A program made the translations under genes and the position numbers. Below the pieces are notes generated by a model. The model did no database searches, was not told the DNA's origin, and saw nothing but the letters and a program-made list of their open reading frames with translations. This document shows positions 38,194-46,839 of a DNA stretch of 64,000 bases, piece by piece. Every line of letters begins with the position of its first letter. Positions within the stretch are counted from its first letter, which is position 1. The stretch is from JBBQWR01 sp038210495 (GTDB lineage: Bacteria; Planctomycetota; Planctomycetia; Pirellulales; DATAWG01), in contig JBBQWR010000028.1 of NCBI GenBank assembly GCA_038210495.1, positions 5,607 to 69,606 on the forward strand, given 5' to 3'.

Positions 38194-39168
38194 ATGCCCG
38201 AGGGCCGCATCTCGTTTTTCGCCGATTGTTGGTTTTTGACCGGCGCCACCGCGTCGGGCAAATCGGCGGTCGGCCTCGAACTTGCGCGGCGGATCGATGC
38301 GGAAATCGTCTCGCTCGATTCGATGGCCGTGTATCGCGGCATGGACATCGGCGTGGCGAAACCGACGGCCGAGGATCGCGCGAGGGCGCCGCATCACCTG
38401 ATCGATCTGCTGGATCCGTCGGAAGATTTCAATGTCGCCCAGTACCTCGATCGGGCCGAGCAGGCCGTGCGCGAGATATTTTCGCGCGGCCGGCAGGCGC
38501 TGTTCGTCGGCGGCAGTCCGTTGTACCTCAAGGCGCTGCTGCGTGGGCTGTTCGCCGGTCCGGCCGCCGATTGGGGATTGCGAGAAGAACTCGAGCAACT
38601 GGCGGCTCGCGAAGGGCCAGCCTACTTGCACCGCGAACTCTCCGCGGCCGACCCGGCCGCCGCCGCGAAGTTGCACCCCAACGACACTCGGCGCTTGATC
38701 CGCGCGCTTGAGGTCTTCCGTCGCACGGGCCAGCCGATCAGTTCCCAGCAGCGGCAATTTCATAGTGAGCAAGCCGCCGCGAACGGCCGAGTGTTCGTGC
38801 TCAACTGGCCGCGCGAACAGTTGCACGAGCGAATCGATCGCCGAGTCGAAGAGATGTTCACCGCCGGACTCGTCGACGAAGTCCGCAAACTACTGGCCGA
38901 CGGCCGGCCATTGAGTCGCACGGCCAGCCAAGCCGTTGGCTATCGCGAGGTCATCGAATGCTTGAACTCCCGCGGCGATTTCGCAGCGACGATCGAACTG
39001 GTGAAACTTCGAACGCGGCAACTCGCCAAGCGACAGCTCACTTGGTTCCGTAGTTTGTCCGAATGCCGCTGGATCAACGTGGATGTGAAGCTGGACCTCT
39101 TGGAGTTCGCTCGACAATCGCTTGACTGGGATTCAGTTCAGAAACGACCCTTAACGCCGGAAATTTAA
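38194..39168 (+). CDS. miaA: tRNA dimethylallyltransferase
   Basis: A 324-residue enzyme that adds dimethylallyl to N6 of A37 in tRNAs reading UNN codons. P-loop GATASGKSAVGLELA near residue 17, DSMAVYRGMDIGVAKPTAED, HHLIDLLDPSEDFNVAQYLD, the FVGGSPLYLKALLRGLF substrate motif, and the C-terminal RTASQAVGYREVIE and RTRQLAKRQLTWFR segments are all present. Length is normal. No clear ribosome binding site; the upstream 190 nt holds a small fragment of a dispersed repeat and a tiny ORF. Confidence 0.95.
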   Translation: MPEGRISFFADCWFLTGATASGKSAVGLELARRIDAEIVSLDSMAVYRGMDIGVAKPTAEDRARAPHHLIDLLDPSEDFNVAQYLDRAEQAVREIFSRGRQALFVGGSPLYLKALLRGLFAGPAADWGLREELEQLAAREGPAYLHRELSAADPAAAAKLHPNDTRRLIRALEVFRRTGQPISSQQRQFHSEQAAANGRVFVLNWPREQLHERIDRRVEEMFTAGLVDEVRKLLADGRPLSRTASQAVGYREVIECLNSRGDFAATIELVKLRTRQLAKRQLTWFRSLSECRWINVDVKLDLLEFARQSLDWDSVQKRPLTPEI

Positions 39169-39365
39169 GAAGTTGCTTGGCGGACATTCTGGCGATAACC
39201 TATCGAATTGTTTGCCGGACAGTACCAATGTCCCGACTCACCACAGCGCTAAAGCAAGAATGCAACCCGACCGGGGTTTAAAACTCGTGATCGGCTTCTA
39301 ATTGCGGTGGTGGTGGCTTTTTAGCCTCAACTCCAGCTACGCACCGCGATGCTGCAACGATCGTG

Positions 39366-39941
39366 CTATTCCAAAATCTTGCTCGTGTCGGCGACGATTT
39401 TCTCGATCTCGCCCGAGGTTAGTTCGCCAGCGGCCAGCGCGTGGTTGGCGGCGATTTTGCCTTGGCGATAGATCAGCACAGTGAACTCGGCTTTTGGATC
39501 GATGTTGTATTCGCCCGGGCCGTTTTTGCTATCTTCCGGGACGACCAGCGCGACGTGCTCGACTTTATTGTCGGCCGCGAACTTCTTGGCATCGGCTCTC
39601 AGGTCGTCCGGCTTGTCCCCGAGCAGGTTAACGAAGGATCCCATCTTTTTGTCTTGATTCTTGGCGACAATCTCGTCGAGCTGTTTGACTAGGGCGCCCA
39701 AATGGCTGTCGGCCTTGCGGGCGAAGACCATCACGACCGGGCGGTTGCCCAGCTTGCAGCGATAGCAAAGTTGATCGCCCTCTTTCACTCCATCGTCGGT
39801 GGCGCCAGCCGCCTTGACGACCTGAAAGGCGCCAAGCTCGTCGCCGATCTGCGGACCGCTTTTCACTTGAGCCCCCCTTGCCAATGAAAAACAACCCAAC
39901 AGCATCGTCAGTCCGATCGACGCGGAAAGCACAAATCGCAT
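39366..39941 (-). CDS. Secreted thioredoxin-fold-like protein with CYRC motif
   Basis: 191 residues from the inner ATG at 39941. Signal peptide MRFVLSASIGLTMLLGCFSL with cleavage near ARGAQ. Then GPQIGDELGAFQVVKAAG, a GDQLCYRCKLGNRPVVMVFARK strand with Cys59/Cys62, and helices with PDDLRADAKKFAADN. The layout suits a thioredoxin-like periplasmic protein, with CYRC in the place of the redox CxxC, although the spacing to the strand differs from classic thioredoxin. Similar proteins are common in planctomycetes in my recollection. Redox activity is unproven. Confidence 0.65.
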   Translation of the reverse strand: MRFVLSASIGLTMLLGCFSLARGAQVKSGPQIGDELGAFQVVKAAGATDDGVKEGDQLCYRCKLGNRPVVMVFARKADSHLGALVKQLDEIVAKNQDKKMGSFVNLLGDKPDDLRADAKKFAADNKVEHVALVVPEDSKNGPGEYNIDPKAEFTVLIYRQGKIAANHALAAGELTSGEIEKIVADTSKILE

Positions 39942-40051
39942 TGGAGATCTCCTTGGCATGAACGAACGGGAGGCGGTGGGCCGAGCGCGCAGGCCCGACC
40001 GGAAGGTAGGAGCCTTTAATGTAGAGCGCCGAGCGGCGGAATCAACCCCGC

Positions 40052-40197
40052 CGGGAAGGGAATGACGAATGCTTCAATGGCGAAGGGCTTCAAATAGACG
40101 CTTTCCAACAGTGCCGGAACTTCGACCGACAGGCCTTCGTCATTGTGCTTCGTCATTCGGATTTGATTAGACTTTCGTCATTCGACATTAGTCATTG
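40052..40197. repeat. Degenerate copy of the ~310-bp dispersed element (A4)
   Basis: It contains GAATGACGAATGCTTCAATG on the left and CTTCGTCATTGTGCTTCGTC, GATTAGACTTTCGTCATTC on the right, matching the core units of 6491-6800. Terminal hairpins are missing. It lies at the 3' end of the ABC permease gene. Confidence 0.6.
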
Positions 40198-40203
40198 CCC
40201 CCA

Positions 40204-42018
40204 TCACGGCTCGAGCTCGCGAAAAGCCTCTAACCCAATCCGCAACGGCCAGATCGTGGCGGTGGCGCCGACCAAGATCGTCAGGCCGATGCCCGCGGCC
40301 ACGGCCCAGGGGCTGGCGAGCCAGATCGACATTCGGCCGAACCACGACTCGCCGATCGAATGACTCATCACCAGACGGAAGTGATAGGGCACGGCCGTCA
40401 ACATGACGACGACCACGATGTAGATCGCGCTGATCACGAGATTCAGCGTGCCGCCGAACCCGGCCGCGATTTTCGAGGGGGAGTGCTCGTTGAGCTCGGG
40501 CATCTTGGCGCCCAGTCCCACCGCGGTCGCCGAAAGTCCCAGGCAGAGGACGGCACACGACACCTGATGCACCAATAAAATATCCGTGCTAATGTCCAGC
40601 ATCAAATCGCTGAGGGCCATCAGACCGCAGCAAGGAATCAATGAGCTGAGCGCGGCGAAGGCAAACTTGGTGTACAGAATCTGATCGCGGCTGATCGGCA
40701 AGAGCCCCAGAATCCAAAACCGCCGCCCCTCCAAGCTAACCATGGGGAAAATAAACCGGGTGGTGAAGGTCGAAAGAATCAGCCCAACGACGGCCAAATT
40801 GAGAAACCCGATCATCGCCGAATAGGCGCTGTTGTAATTGAACCGGCGGATGTTGAGAAAATAAAGCGCGAGCAAGCCGAAGAAAATCAGAAACTGCGAC
40901 CATTGCACCGGATCGCGACGAAACAGCCGCAACTCCTTGACCATCAGCACGCGGATCGCCGATGGGGGCTTGGCGCTTCGCCCCAAAATCAATCGATCCA
41001 GCCAGCGGACTTTCGACCTGCGATGAACGGCCCGTTCGCTGTGCAAGCGGCTGTAGCTCGAGCGATACACGCGACCGGCCAGCCACCGGGCAGCCAATTG
41101 CCAAAATAGGGCATTCGATATCAATAGCCCCAAAAACATCATGCTCTGCGCCCAGGGCCGATAATCGATCGTTTGAAAATCCGGGCGCCGGGCCGCCTCG
41201 AGCAGTCCCAGGCTAAGCCACCAGCTTGGCAACCAGCGATTCTCGACGACCCGCAGCCGCTCGCTCAACTCTTGAAACCAGCGGGGCGTCATCAAGTCGC
41301 TCTTGGCGCCGCTGATCACCGACCAGCCAAACCAAATCACGAGCACGAGCAGGACCGCGACTGCGATGCGCACAGCCCCGCGACGAATTCTGCCTAGGCG
41401 GTCGACGGCCAATAAACATACGATTCCACCGATCGCCGCCGGGATGAATACGAACGACAACATGAACGGCAGCAACAGGGCGTAATAATGCCAAGGCGCC
41501 CGCGCCACGACGCCCGACGCCACGAGCATCGGACTTCCCAGCAGCAAAAATCCCCAACTGCTGAACCAGATCGCTTCCTGAAAGAAATAAGCGAAGATCC
41601 GATCCGCTCGGGCGGGCATCGTGAGCAGCAGCGCTGCCTCCGGCGATCGGTACAAGCTGCTGTACATGATGATCGCCGAAGAGCACAGCAGCATGATCAT
41701 CAGCGAAGCGAAGAATGCATTGTAGAGCGACTCGACGATATTCTCGTGCATCCCGGCCAGGAGATCGAATCCGCTATAAAAGAGAAAGAACAGCGCCCAC
41801 CAAAACATGATGCTTAGCGCCACCACCAACGACGCCCGAAGTTGGGCGATCTGCGCCATCCGTCGAGCGGACGCGGCGATCAAACGAATTCGCAGCGACC
41901 AAAACACGGCCGACTCGCGCTCGACCGACAAGAGTTGACCGACGCCGATCGCGCGCGGATTGGCCTCGCGCGGCGGCGCGGTCGAGGGGAGAGCGGTGAT
42001 GGCCGGAAAGTCGGGCAT
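40204..42018 (-). CDS. ABC-2-type transporter permease
   Basis: A 604-residue permease with about 12 hydrophobic segments in two halves, separated by a cytoplasmic region around 330-365 (RSSYSRLHSERAVHRRSKVR). Examples: LVVALSIMFWWALFFLFYSG, IRIAVAVLLVLVIWFGW, FLIFFGLLALYFLNI, LNLVISAIYIVVVVMLT. It follows the ATPase gene by only 3 nt, so the two form an exporter. The double-length permease suggests a fused dimer working with two ATPase copies. The substrate is unknown. Its start near MPDFPAITALPST gives a soluble N-terminus of ~60 residues. Confidence 0.85.
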   Translation of the reverse strand: MPDFPAITALPSTAPPREANPRAIGVGQLLSVERESAVFWSLRIRLIAASARRMAQIAQLRASLVVALSIMFWWALFFLFYSGFDLLAGMHENIVESLYNAFFASLMIMLLCSSAIIMYSSLYRSPEAALLLTMPARADRIFAYFFQEAIWFSSWGFLLLGSPMLVASGVVARAPWHYYALLLPFMLSFVFIPAAIGGIVCLLAVDRLGRIRRGAVRIAVAVLLVLVIWFGWSVISGAKSDLMTPRWFQELSERLRVVENRWLPSWWLSLGLLEAARRPDFQTIDYRPWAQSMMFLGLLISNALFWQLAARWLAGRVYRSSYSRLHSERAVHRRSKVRWLDRLILGRSAKPPSAIRVLMVKELRLFRRDPVQWSQFLIFFGLLALYFLNIRRFNYNSAYSAMIGFLNLAVVGLILSTFTTRFIFPMVSLEGRRFWILGLLPISRDQILYTKFAFAALSSLIPCCGLMALSDLMLDISTDILLVHQVSCAVLCLGLSATAVGLGAKMPELNEHSPSKIAAGFGGTLNLVISAIYIVVVVMLTAVPYHFRLVMSHSIGESWFGRMSIWLASPWAVAAGIGLTILVGATATIWPLRIGLEAFRELEP

Positions 42019-42021
42019 GCG

Positions 42022-42783
42022 TTACGGCGCCGTCGCTTGAGATGCCGATCGCTCCGCCGGCAGTCCATCGGTCATGTGCAAATACAGGTGTTCGAGCGAT
42101 GTATGCTCGGCCACCGACAACTTGCGCAGCTCGGCGAGCGTGCCCAAAAATTTCATCTGCCCGTGGTCCAGAATTCCAATGCGGTCGGCGATCTCCTCGA
42201 CCGCGGAGAGGGAGTGCGTGGACATGAAAATCGTCATGCCCGAGCGTGCCTTGGCTTTGAGCAGGTCCTTGACCAAACGAATGCTGCGCGGGTCGAGGCC
42301 CACCATCGGCTCATCGACCACGAGCACGGCCGGTTCGTGCAATAGCGCGGCCGCGAACGCCAACCGTTGCTTCATGCCATGCGAATACGTCTCGGTCCGA
42401 TCGTCGACGAACGGTCTTAACTCGAATTGATCGATTTCGCGATCGATTCGGGCTGCCGCGTCATTGCGATCGAGCCCGTGGATATCGGCGACGAAACTGA
42501 GAAACTCCCGCCCCGATAGCTTGTCGTAGAGATACGGTTCGTCGGGCACGAGGCCCAAGTGGCGATTGGCTTGGCGAGTCTCGGTGACGACATCGTGGCC
42601 GCAGATCCGCACTTGGCCGGAGGTCGGTTGCAACAGACCGACCATCATGCGGATCGTGGTCGTCTTCCCGGCGCCGTTGGGGCCGAGCAGAGCGAACAAT
42701 TCACCGGAGGGAATTTTCAGATCCAGTTGGGCCACGGCCAGCTTGTCGCCGTAGTTTCGAGATACCGACACGAATTCGATCAT
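42022..42783 (-). CDS. ABC transporter ATP-binding protein
   Basis: A 253-residue ABC ATPase. Walker A GPNGAGKTTTIRMMVGL, Q-loop region LGLVPDEPYLYDKLSGRE, signature YSHGMKQRLAFAAALLHEP (SHGMK in place of SGGQ), Walker B VLVVDEPMVGLDP, and H-loop STHSLSAVEEI. This is the ABC-2 drug/Na+ exporter style (CcmA/NatA-like). It powers the permease gene 3 nt downstream. A third gene lies 109 nt upstream on the same strand and may belong to the operon. Confidence 0.93.
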   Translation of the reverse strand: MIEFVSVSRNYGDKLAVAQLDLKIPSGELFALLGPNGAGKTTTIRMMVGLLQPTSGQVRICGHDVVTETRQANRHLGLVPDEPYLYDKLSGREFLSFVADIHGLDRNDAAARIDREIDQFELRPFVDDRTETYSHGMKQRLAFAAALLHEPAVLVVDEPMVGLDPRSIRLVKDLLKAKARSGMTIFMSTHSLSAVEEIADRIGILDHGQMKFLGTLAELRKLSVAEHTSLEHLYLHMTDGLPAERSASQATAP

Positions 42784-42892
42784 GCGACGACAAGCATAAC
42801 GGTGTGCTACGGCTCATAAGCGAAGCAAAGAAAAGGGAAATAGTCCATCTTCGCGTCGTTGTGCCTTTGTGGCCATGGGGCCATCGTGGCCA

Positions 42893-43840
42893 TTATTGGG
42901 CGTCTGCTCTGGACTCGATATTATACGAACCGCCGCTCGAATAGGCCGGACGACGTGGCGGATCGGAAAAGGGCTCGGCGATTTCCGAGGCTTCGGCCGC
43001 GGTCATGCGCAAGAAAGTCAATCGCGCGCCCGAGAACGCAAGCTCTTGCCGCAGAACGACGCCGTCGCGATCGACCCACATCTTGCCGCGCGGCGTCCGA
43101 GCGGCGCCGAACGCCGCGCCTGGATCTCCTCGGTAAACAATTAACAACGTATCGACCGCCAGACCATTCCAACTGATCGTCTCGTGGCCTTCGACCGTAG
43201 CCTGCAAAATCTCCAAAGGGCTGTCGGTCAATTGGCGAAATGGATTGTATACCGGAGATGTCCAGGTTTGGCCCACGTGCAAACCCGGCATCCGAGCCTG
43301 CGGCGACATCTCGTCTCCCAACAAGGCGCTCCGCGGCAAATACACGGGAGGCGACCAACCGGCCTTGCCAGGATTCACCTGCAATTTGAGCCGATCTCCT
43401 TCGACAATCCCTTGCAGCACGACGGCATTTGGAACTTCGTCGTTGCCGATCCGCGAATAGATGCCCGAGATGCGATTAAGCGGGTCGAATTCTATGCGGC
43501 TCGTGGCGTCGACGGTCTGAACCCGATTGCGAAGCAGGGGCCGAAGCACCGGGGGAGCGATTTCGTCGAGCGGAATTTTCCAGAACCGCACGCGACTGTA
43601 AAGCTCCGTCACGCCGGACGCCGATCGACTGACGCGCGTGGTCGCCATGCCGATCGCTTCGTTGTTCCACAGCACATTCCAGCCGATGGGTGGGCTATCC
43701 GGCTGAATGCCCTCAAGCTGCGACGCCACGCTCGGCGGATCGCCCCGGTCGAACGGCGGCAAGACCTTCTCCACGACCAGCCACGTCATTGAAGCGATCC
43801 AGAACAGAACGATCACGACATTCGACCAGCGCTGTTCCAT
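42893..43840 (-). CDS. Conserved hypothetical membrane-anchored protein
   Basis: 315 residues with one N-terminal transmembrane helix (NVVIVLFWIASMTWLVVEK, about 7-25) and a large beta-rich extracytoplasmic domain (GWNVLWNNEAIGMATTRVSR, SRIEFDPLNRISGIYSRIGN, GLHVGQTWTSPVYNPF, VDTLLIVYRGDPG, GKMWVDRDGVVLRQELAF). The start at 43840 is an ATG with the charged MEQRWS lead. It precedes the ABC ATPase and permease on the same strand. I do not recognise a domain; it may be a periplasmic accessory of the exporter. Confidence 0.6.
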   Translation of the reverse strand: MEQRWSNVVIVLFWIASMTWLVVEKVLPPFDRGDPPSVASQLEGIQPDSPPIGWNVLWNNEAIGMATTRVSRSASGVTELYSRVRFWKIPLDEIAPPVLRPLLRNRVQTVDATSRIEFDPLNRISGIYSRIGNDEVPNAVVLQGIVEGDRLKLQVNPGKAGWSPPVYLPRSALLGDEMSPQARMPGLHVGQTWTSPVYNPFRQLTDSPLEILQATVEGHETISWNGLAVDTLLIVYRGDPGAAFGAARTPRGKMWVDRDGVVLRQELAFSGARLTFLRMTAAEASEIAEPFSDPPRRPAYSSGGSYNIESRADAQ

Positions 43841-43965
43841 GTGCTGACTTCTCCGGAAAAACCCCCCGTGACCGCAACGTTATTTTAGCCTGTCGGCGGT
43901 CGGTCGGCAAAATGGAACGTAGGTGGTGGTTAAGATTTCGCGGCGCGCGGTTGAGGCAGTAGTCA

Positions 43966-44071
43966 GTAGGTCAGGCACTCCGTGCCGGACACCCCGGGGG
44001 GACTTAACTTCAATTAGACGTTCCGCGCCGCCGGCCGAATCCCATTGTCAGGCACAGAGTGCCTGACCTAC
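43966..44071. repeat. GTAGG-type REP pair (GTCAGGCA subtype)
   Basis: The left arm GTAGGTCAGGCACTCCGTGC and right arm TGTCAGGCACAGAGTGCCTG followed by ACCTAC form an inverted pair ~55 nt apart. The 380-nt gap between the divergent genes otherwise holds only simple C/T-rich sequence. Confidence 0.8.
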
Positions 44072-44220
44072 CTCCGGTGATCCCCATTTTCCATTTCCCA
44101 ACTCCACTTTCCCTCTTTTAAAACCGAGGTTGCACGATTTGGCCAGACCGGGGATGATAGGCAGCCTAATCTTGTCAGCGCCTCGGGCGCAAGTAACGCA
44201 GGCAGGGAGGCTTGTTGATA

Positions 44221-44892
44221 ATGAAGACGATAGCAGAGACCGCGCTCGCGGTTGTCGCGTTGACCGTGGGGCTCATGAGCTCCGGTTGCGGATCGCATGA
44301 GAGCAAGCCGCTTCCGACCACAAGCATGGCCGGCAGCAAAGACGCGACCGAGGGTGACAACGCAAAGCCGAAGGGCGATCCGGCCCATCCGCTCGTCCAG
44401 ATTCACACGTCCCTGGGCGAAATCACCGTCAAGCTCGATGCTGAGCACGCGCCGATCACCGTTACCAACTTTTTGAGCTATGTGTCGTCTGGCCAATACG
44501 ACAATACGCTGTTTCATCAGATTTTGACCAAGCCGGCCGTCGTCATCGGCGGTGGATTCGATGGATTTTTCAAAGAGAAGCCGTCCGAGTTGCCTATTCG
44601 CAACGAAGCCCACAATGGGCTGAAGAACGCTCGCGGCACGATCGCCATGGCGCGGCAGCCCGATGCGATCGATAGCTCGACGTGTCAATTTTTCATCAAC
44701 TGCGGCGACAATCCGCAACTGAATTATCGCAGCGATACGGCGGAGGCTTACGGTTACTGCGTATTCGGCGAAGTGACGAGCGGCATGGAGGTCGTCGAGA
44801 CGATGGCCAAGTCGGCGGTCCACGATCAAGGTTCCTTGACGAGCACGCCGGTCGAGCCAATTGCGATTCGCTGGATTCACGTTGTGCAGTGA
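44221..44892 (+). CDS. Peptidyl-prolyl isomerase (cyclophilin) lipoprotein
   Basis: 223 residues from the ATG at 44221, GGGAGG upstream. A lipoprotein signal with lipobox SSGC (Cys23) is followed by a Ser/Lys linker and a cyclophilin domain (about 60-220): VQIHTSLGEITVKLDAEHAP, TVTNFLSYVSSGQYDNTLFH, GTIAMARQPDAIDSSTCQFFI, and NYRSDTAEAYGYCVFGEVTSGMEVV. The FHQI segment replaces the usual FHRVI, and IAMAR with QFFIN keep the active-site pattern, though the central Arg of FHR is lost. It likely aids folding of exported proteins. Confidence 0.9.
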   Translation: MKTIAETALAVVALTVGLMSSGCGSHESKPLPTTSMAGSKDATEGDNAKPKGDPAHPLVQIHTSLGEITVKLDAEHAPITVTNFLSYVSSGQYDNTLFHQILTKPAVVIGGGFDGFFKEKPSELPIRNEAHNGLKNARGTIAMARQPDAIDSSTCQFFINCGDNPQLNYRSDTAEAYGYCVFGEVTSGMEVVETMAKSAVHDQGSLTSTPVEPIAIRWIHVVQ

Positions 44893-45250
44893 GCGGCGGC
44901 GGAGGCAGAAGTCGGGAGACGGGAGTCGGCAGTGAAGGCAGAGACGCTTGAGTAACGCACTCATAATTCAGGGGCGTTGCTTTTCGTGCGAACCGGCGAA
45001 GGGCCGAGACTGTCCTTCCGGCTGCTAGAGTCGGAGCTCGGGTAACTGTGCTAGTCGTTGCTAAGATATATACCGGCAAAGACTTGCGACTTGAAAATTG
45101 GAATTCGGTCACGATTTGCTAGCTGAACCAAACGCTAGCGCGACCTAAATCTTTTGCATTTTCCACATTAGATTTGGAGTTCGGAGCGGCTGCTGATAGG
45201 ATATTTGATCGGGTCGAAACGATGGGATATCGGTAGTAGGAGGTACCGTT
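44893..45250. other. Intergenic stretch
   Basis: It has a C-rich GGGAGTCGG-type repeat (44905-44936), then no coding or repeat signal apart from TATACCGGCAAAGACTTGCG at 45069-45088, whose neighbourhood resembles 62013-62039, and an AGGAGG ribosome binding site just before the zinc-ribbon gene. Confidence 0.5.
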
Positions 45251-45478
45251 ATGGCGAACCCCTTGTATTACGTGCAAGAATGCCCGACCTGCGGTCGGAG
45301 CCTTCACATCCGCGTGGCCTATTTGGGCCGGCGGGTCATGTGTCAACACTGCAACGGCGAATTCGAGGCCTGCGATCCAGCAAGCGCCGCGTATCCACCG
45401 TTCGATTCCGGTTTGGCGCTGCTTCAGCGCGCCGACGATCTTCTCGAGACGGCGCGGCAGCGCCAAGACGAATTCTAA
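45251..45478 (+). CDS. Small zinc-ribbon protein
   Basis: 75 residues with an AGGAGG ribosome binding site. Two CxxC knuckles, C11-PT-C14 and C31-QH-C34, flank SLHIRVAYLGRRVM in a zinc-ribbon arrangement; the rest is a helical acidic tail (LALLQRADDLLETARQRQDEF). Such small zinc ribbons are common in planctomycetes and may contact nucleic acids or protein partners. It is monocistronic and followed by a REP pair. Function unknown. Confidence 0.72.
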   Translation: MANPLYYVQECPTCGRSLHIRVAYLGRRVMCQHCNGEFEACDPASAAYPPFDSGLALLQRADDLLETARQRQDEF

Positions 45479-45490
45479 AACTGTCAATCC

Positions 45491-45555
45491 GCGTAGGGTG
45501 GGCATCGCCCACAGGCGCCTAGAGCGCCGACGCATGGGCAACGCTCACCCTACGC
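45491..45555. repeat. GTAGG-type REP pair (GGGTGGGCA subtype)
   Basis: The left arm GTAGGGTGGGCATCGCCCAC and the right arm ATGGGCAACGCTCACCCTAC are inverted, ~25 nt apart. The pair sits between the convergent zinc-ribbon gene and aroA. Confidence 0.8.
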
Positions 45556-45558
45556 ATC

Positions 45559-46839
45559 TCAATCGCGGCGCGATGTCAGCGACTCTAGATCGCTAAAAAA
45601 CCTCGGATACGTCTTCTCAGTGCAGCGCGGGTTCTGGATCACAACGCCAGACGTCCGCAACCCGGCCAGCGCGAAGCTCATGGCCATGCGGTGGTCGTTG
45701 TAAGTGGCGATTTCGGCCGGGCGTAAAGAGCCAGGATGAATCGTCAGCCCGTCGGCCGATTCTTGGACGACCGCGCCCAGCTTTCTAAGTTCGACGGCCA
45801 AGGCGTCGATCCGATCGGTTTCCTTATGCCGGATGTGTCCGACGTTCCGAATCGTCGTCGGCCCCTGTGCGAAAAGCGCGACGACGGCCAGCGTTTGCAC
45901 CGTGTCGCTGATCGCATTCATATCGGCGTCGATCCCGCGCAATGCGCCGCCGGTGACGGTTATTTCGCTTGCGCCATACTCCACGCGGCAACCCATTCGC
46001 GCGAGGCAATCGCAAAATGCGATATCTCCCTGTAAACTATCGCGGCCCAGTCCGAGCACGGTGATGCGACCACCCGTGACAGCGGCGGCGCCGAAAAAAT
46101 AGCTTGCCGCCGAGGCGTCCGGTTCGATCGCGTACTCGGCGCCCTGATACCGCGACGCCGGAATGACGAACCGCGACAGGTCCCCTTTGTCGATCGCGAC
46201 ACCAAACGCACGCATCACCGCGAGCGTCATCCGCACATACGGCTGCGAAACGAGCGTACCGTCAACGATCAGTTCCACCGGTTGGTTTGCGTAGGGAGCG
46301 GCGAGCAGCAGCCCGCTAAGAAATTGGCTCGAGACATTTCCACGAACGGTCGCTCGACCGCCGGGCAGACCGGCCGCGCGAATGACGACGGGCGGACAAC
46401 CGTTGCCGCGTTCGCTTTGGGCGTCGACGTGGAGTTGGTTGAGCCCGGCCAGCAGATCGTCGATCGGCCGCTCGCGCATCCTCGGCGTGCCATCGAGACG
46501 AAACAAGCCATGCCCGAGCGCCACCAGCGCCGTGAGAAAACGAATCGTCGTGCCACTGTTTTCGATGAATAAGTCAGCCGCATGAGTGGGAATAACGCCA
46601 CCGCAGCCCGTTAGGCGAATCGTTTCGCCGCAATCCGATATTTCCAGTTTGATGCCCAAGCGCCGCAGCGCCTCGATCATCACACGCGTATCTTCGCTAT
46701 CGAGCGCGCCAATCAGTTTCGAGTCTCCCTCGGCTAGCGCGGCCGCGACAAGCGCGCGGTTGGTGAGACTTTTCGAGCCTGGTGGACGAATCTTGCCGCT
46801 GAGCGGCCCAGCGACGGGTTGTATTTCAAGGGTTTCCAT
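45559..46839 (-). CDS. aroA: 3-phosphoshikimate 1-carboxyvinyltransferase (EPSP synthase)
   Basis: A 426-residue enzyme that joins phosphoenolpyruvate to shikimate-3-phosphate in aromatic amino acid synthesis. GKIRPPGSKSLTNRALVAAA, FIENSGTTIRFLTALVALGH, RHKETDRIDALAVELRKLGA, and the C-terminal DHRMAMSFALAGL are the family's active-site blocks. The start at 46839 fits the family N-terminus (METLEIQPVAGPL); it overlaps the end of the upstream PQQ-propeller gene by 14 nt. Three minus-strand genes (49322 down to 45559) are closely packed and probably co-transcribed. Confidence 0.94.
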   Translation of the reverse strand: METLEIQPVAGPLSGKIRPPGSKSLTNRALVAAALAEGDSKLIGALDSEDTRVMIEALRRLGIKLEISDCGETIRLTGCGGVIPTHAADLFIENSGTTIRFLTALVALGHGLFRLDGTPRMRERPIDDLLAGLNQLHVDAQSERGNGCPPVVIRAAGLPGGRATVRGNVSSQFLSGLLLAAPYANQPVELIVDGTLVSQPYVRMTLAVMRAFGVAIDKGDLSRFVIPASRYQGAEYAIEPDASAASYFFGAAAVTGGRITVLGLGRDSLQGDIAFCDCLARMGCRVEYGASEITVTGGALRGIDADMNAISDTVQTLAVVALFAQGPTTIRNVGHIRHKETDRIDALAVELRKLGAVVQESADGLTIHPGSLRPAEIATYNDHRMAMSFALAGLRTSGVVIQNPRCTEKTYPRFFSDLESLTSRRD

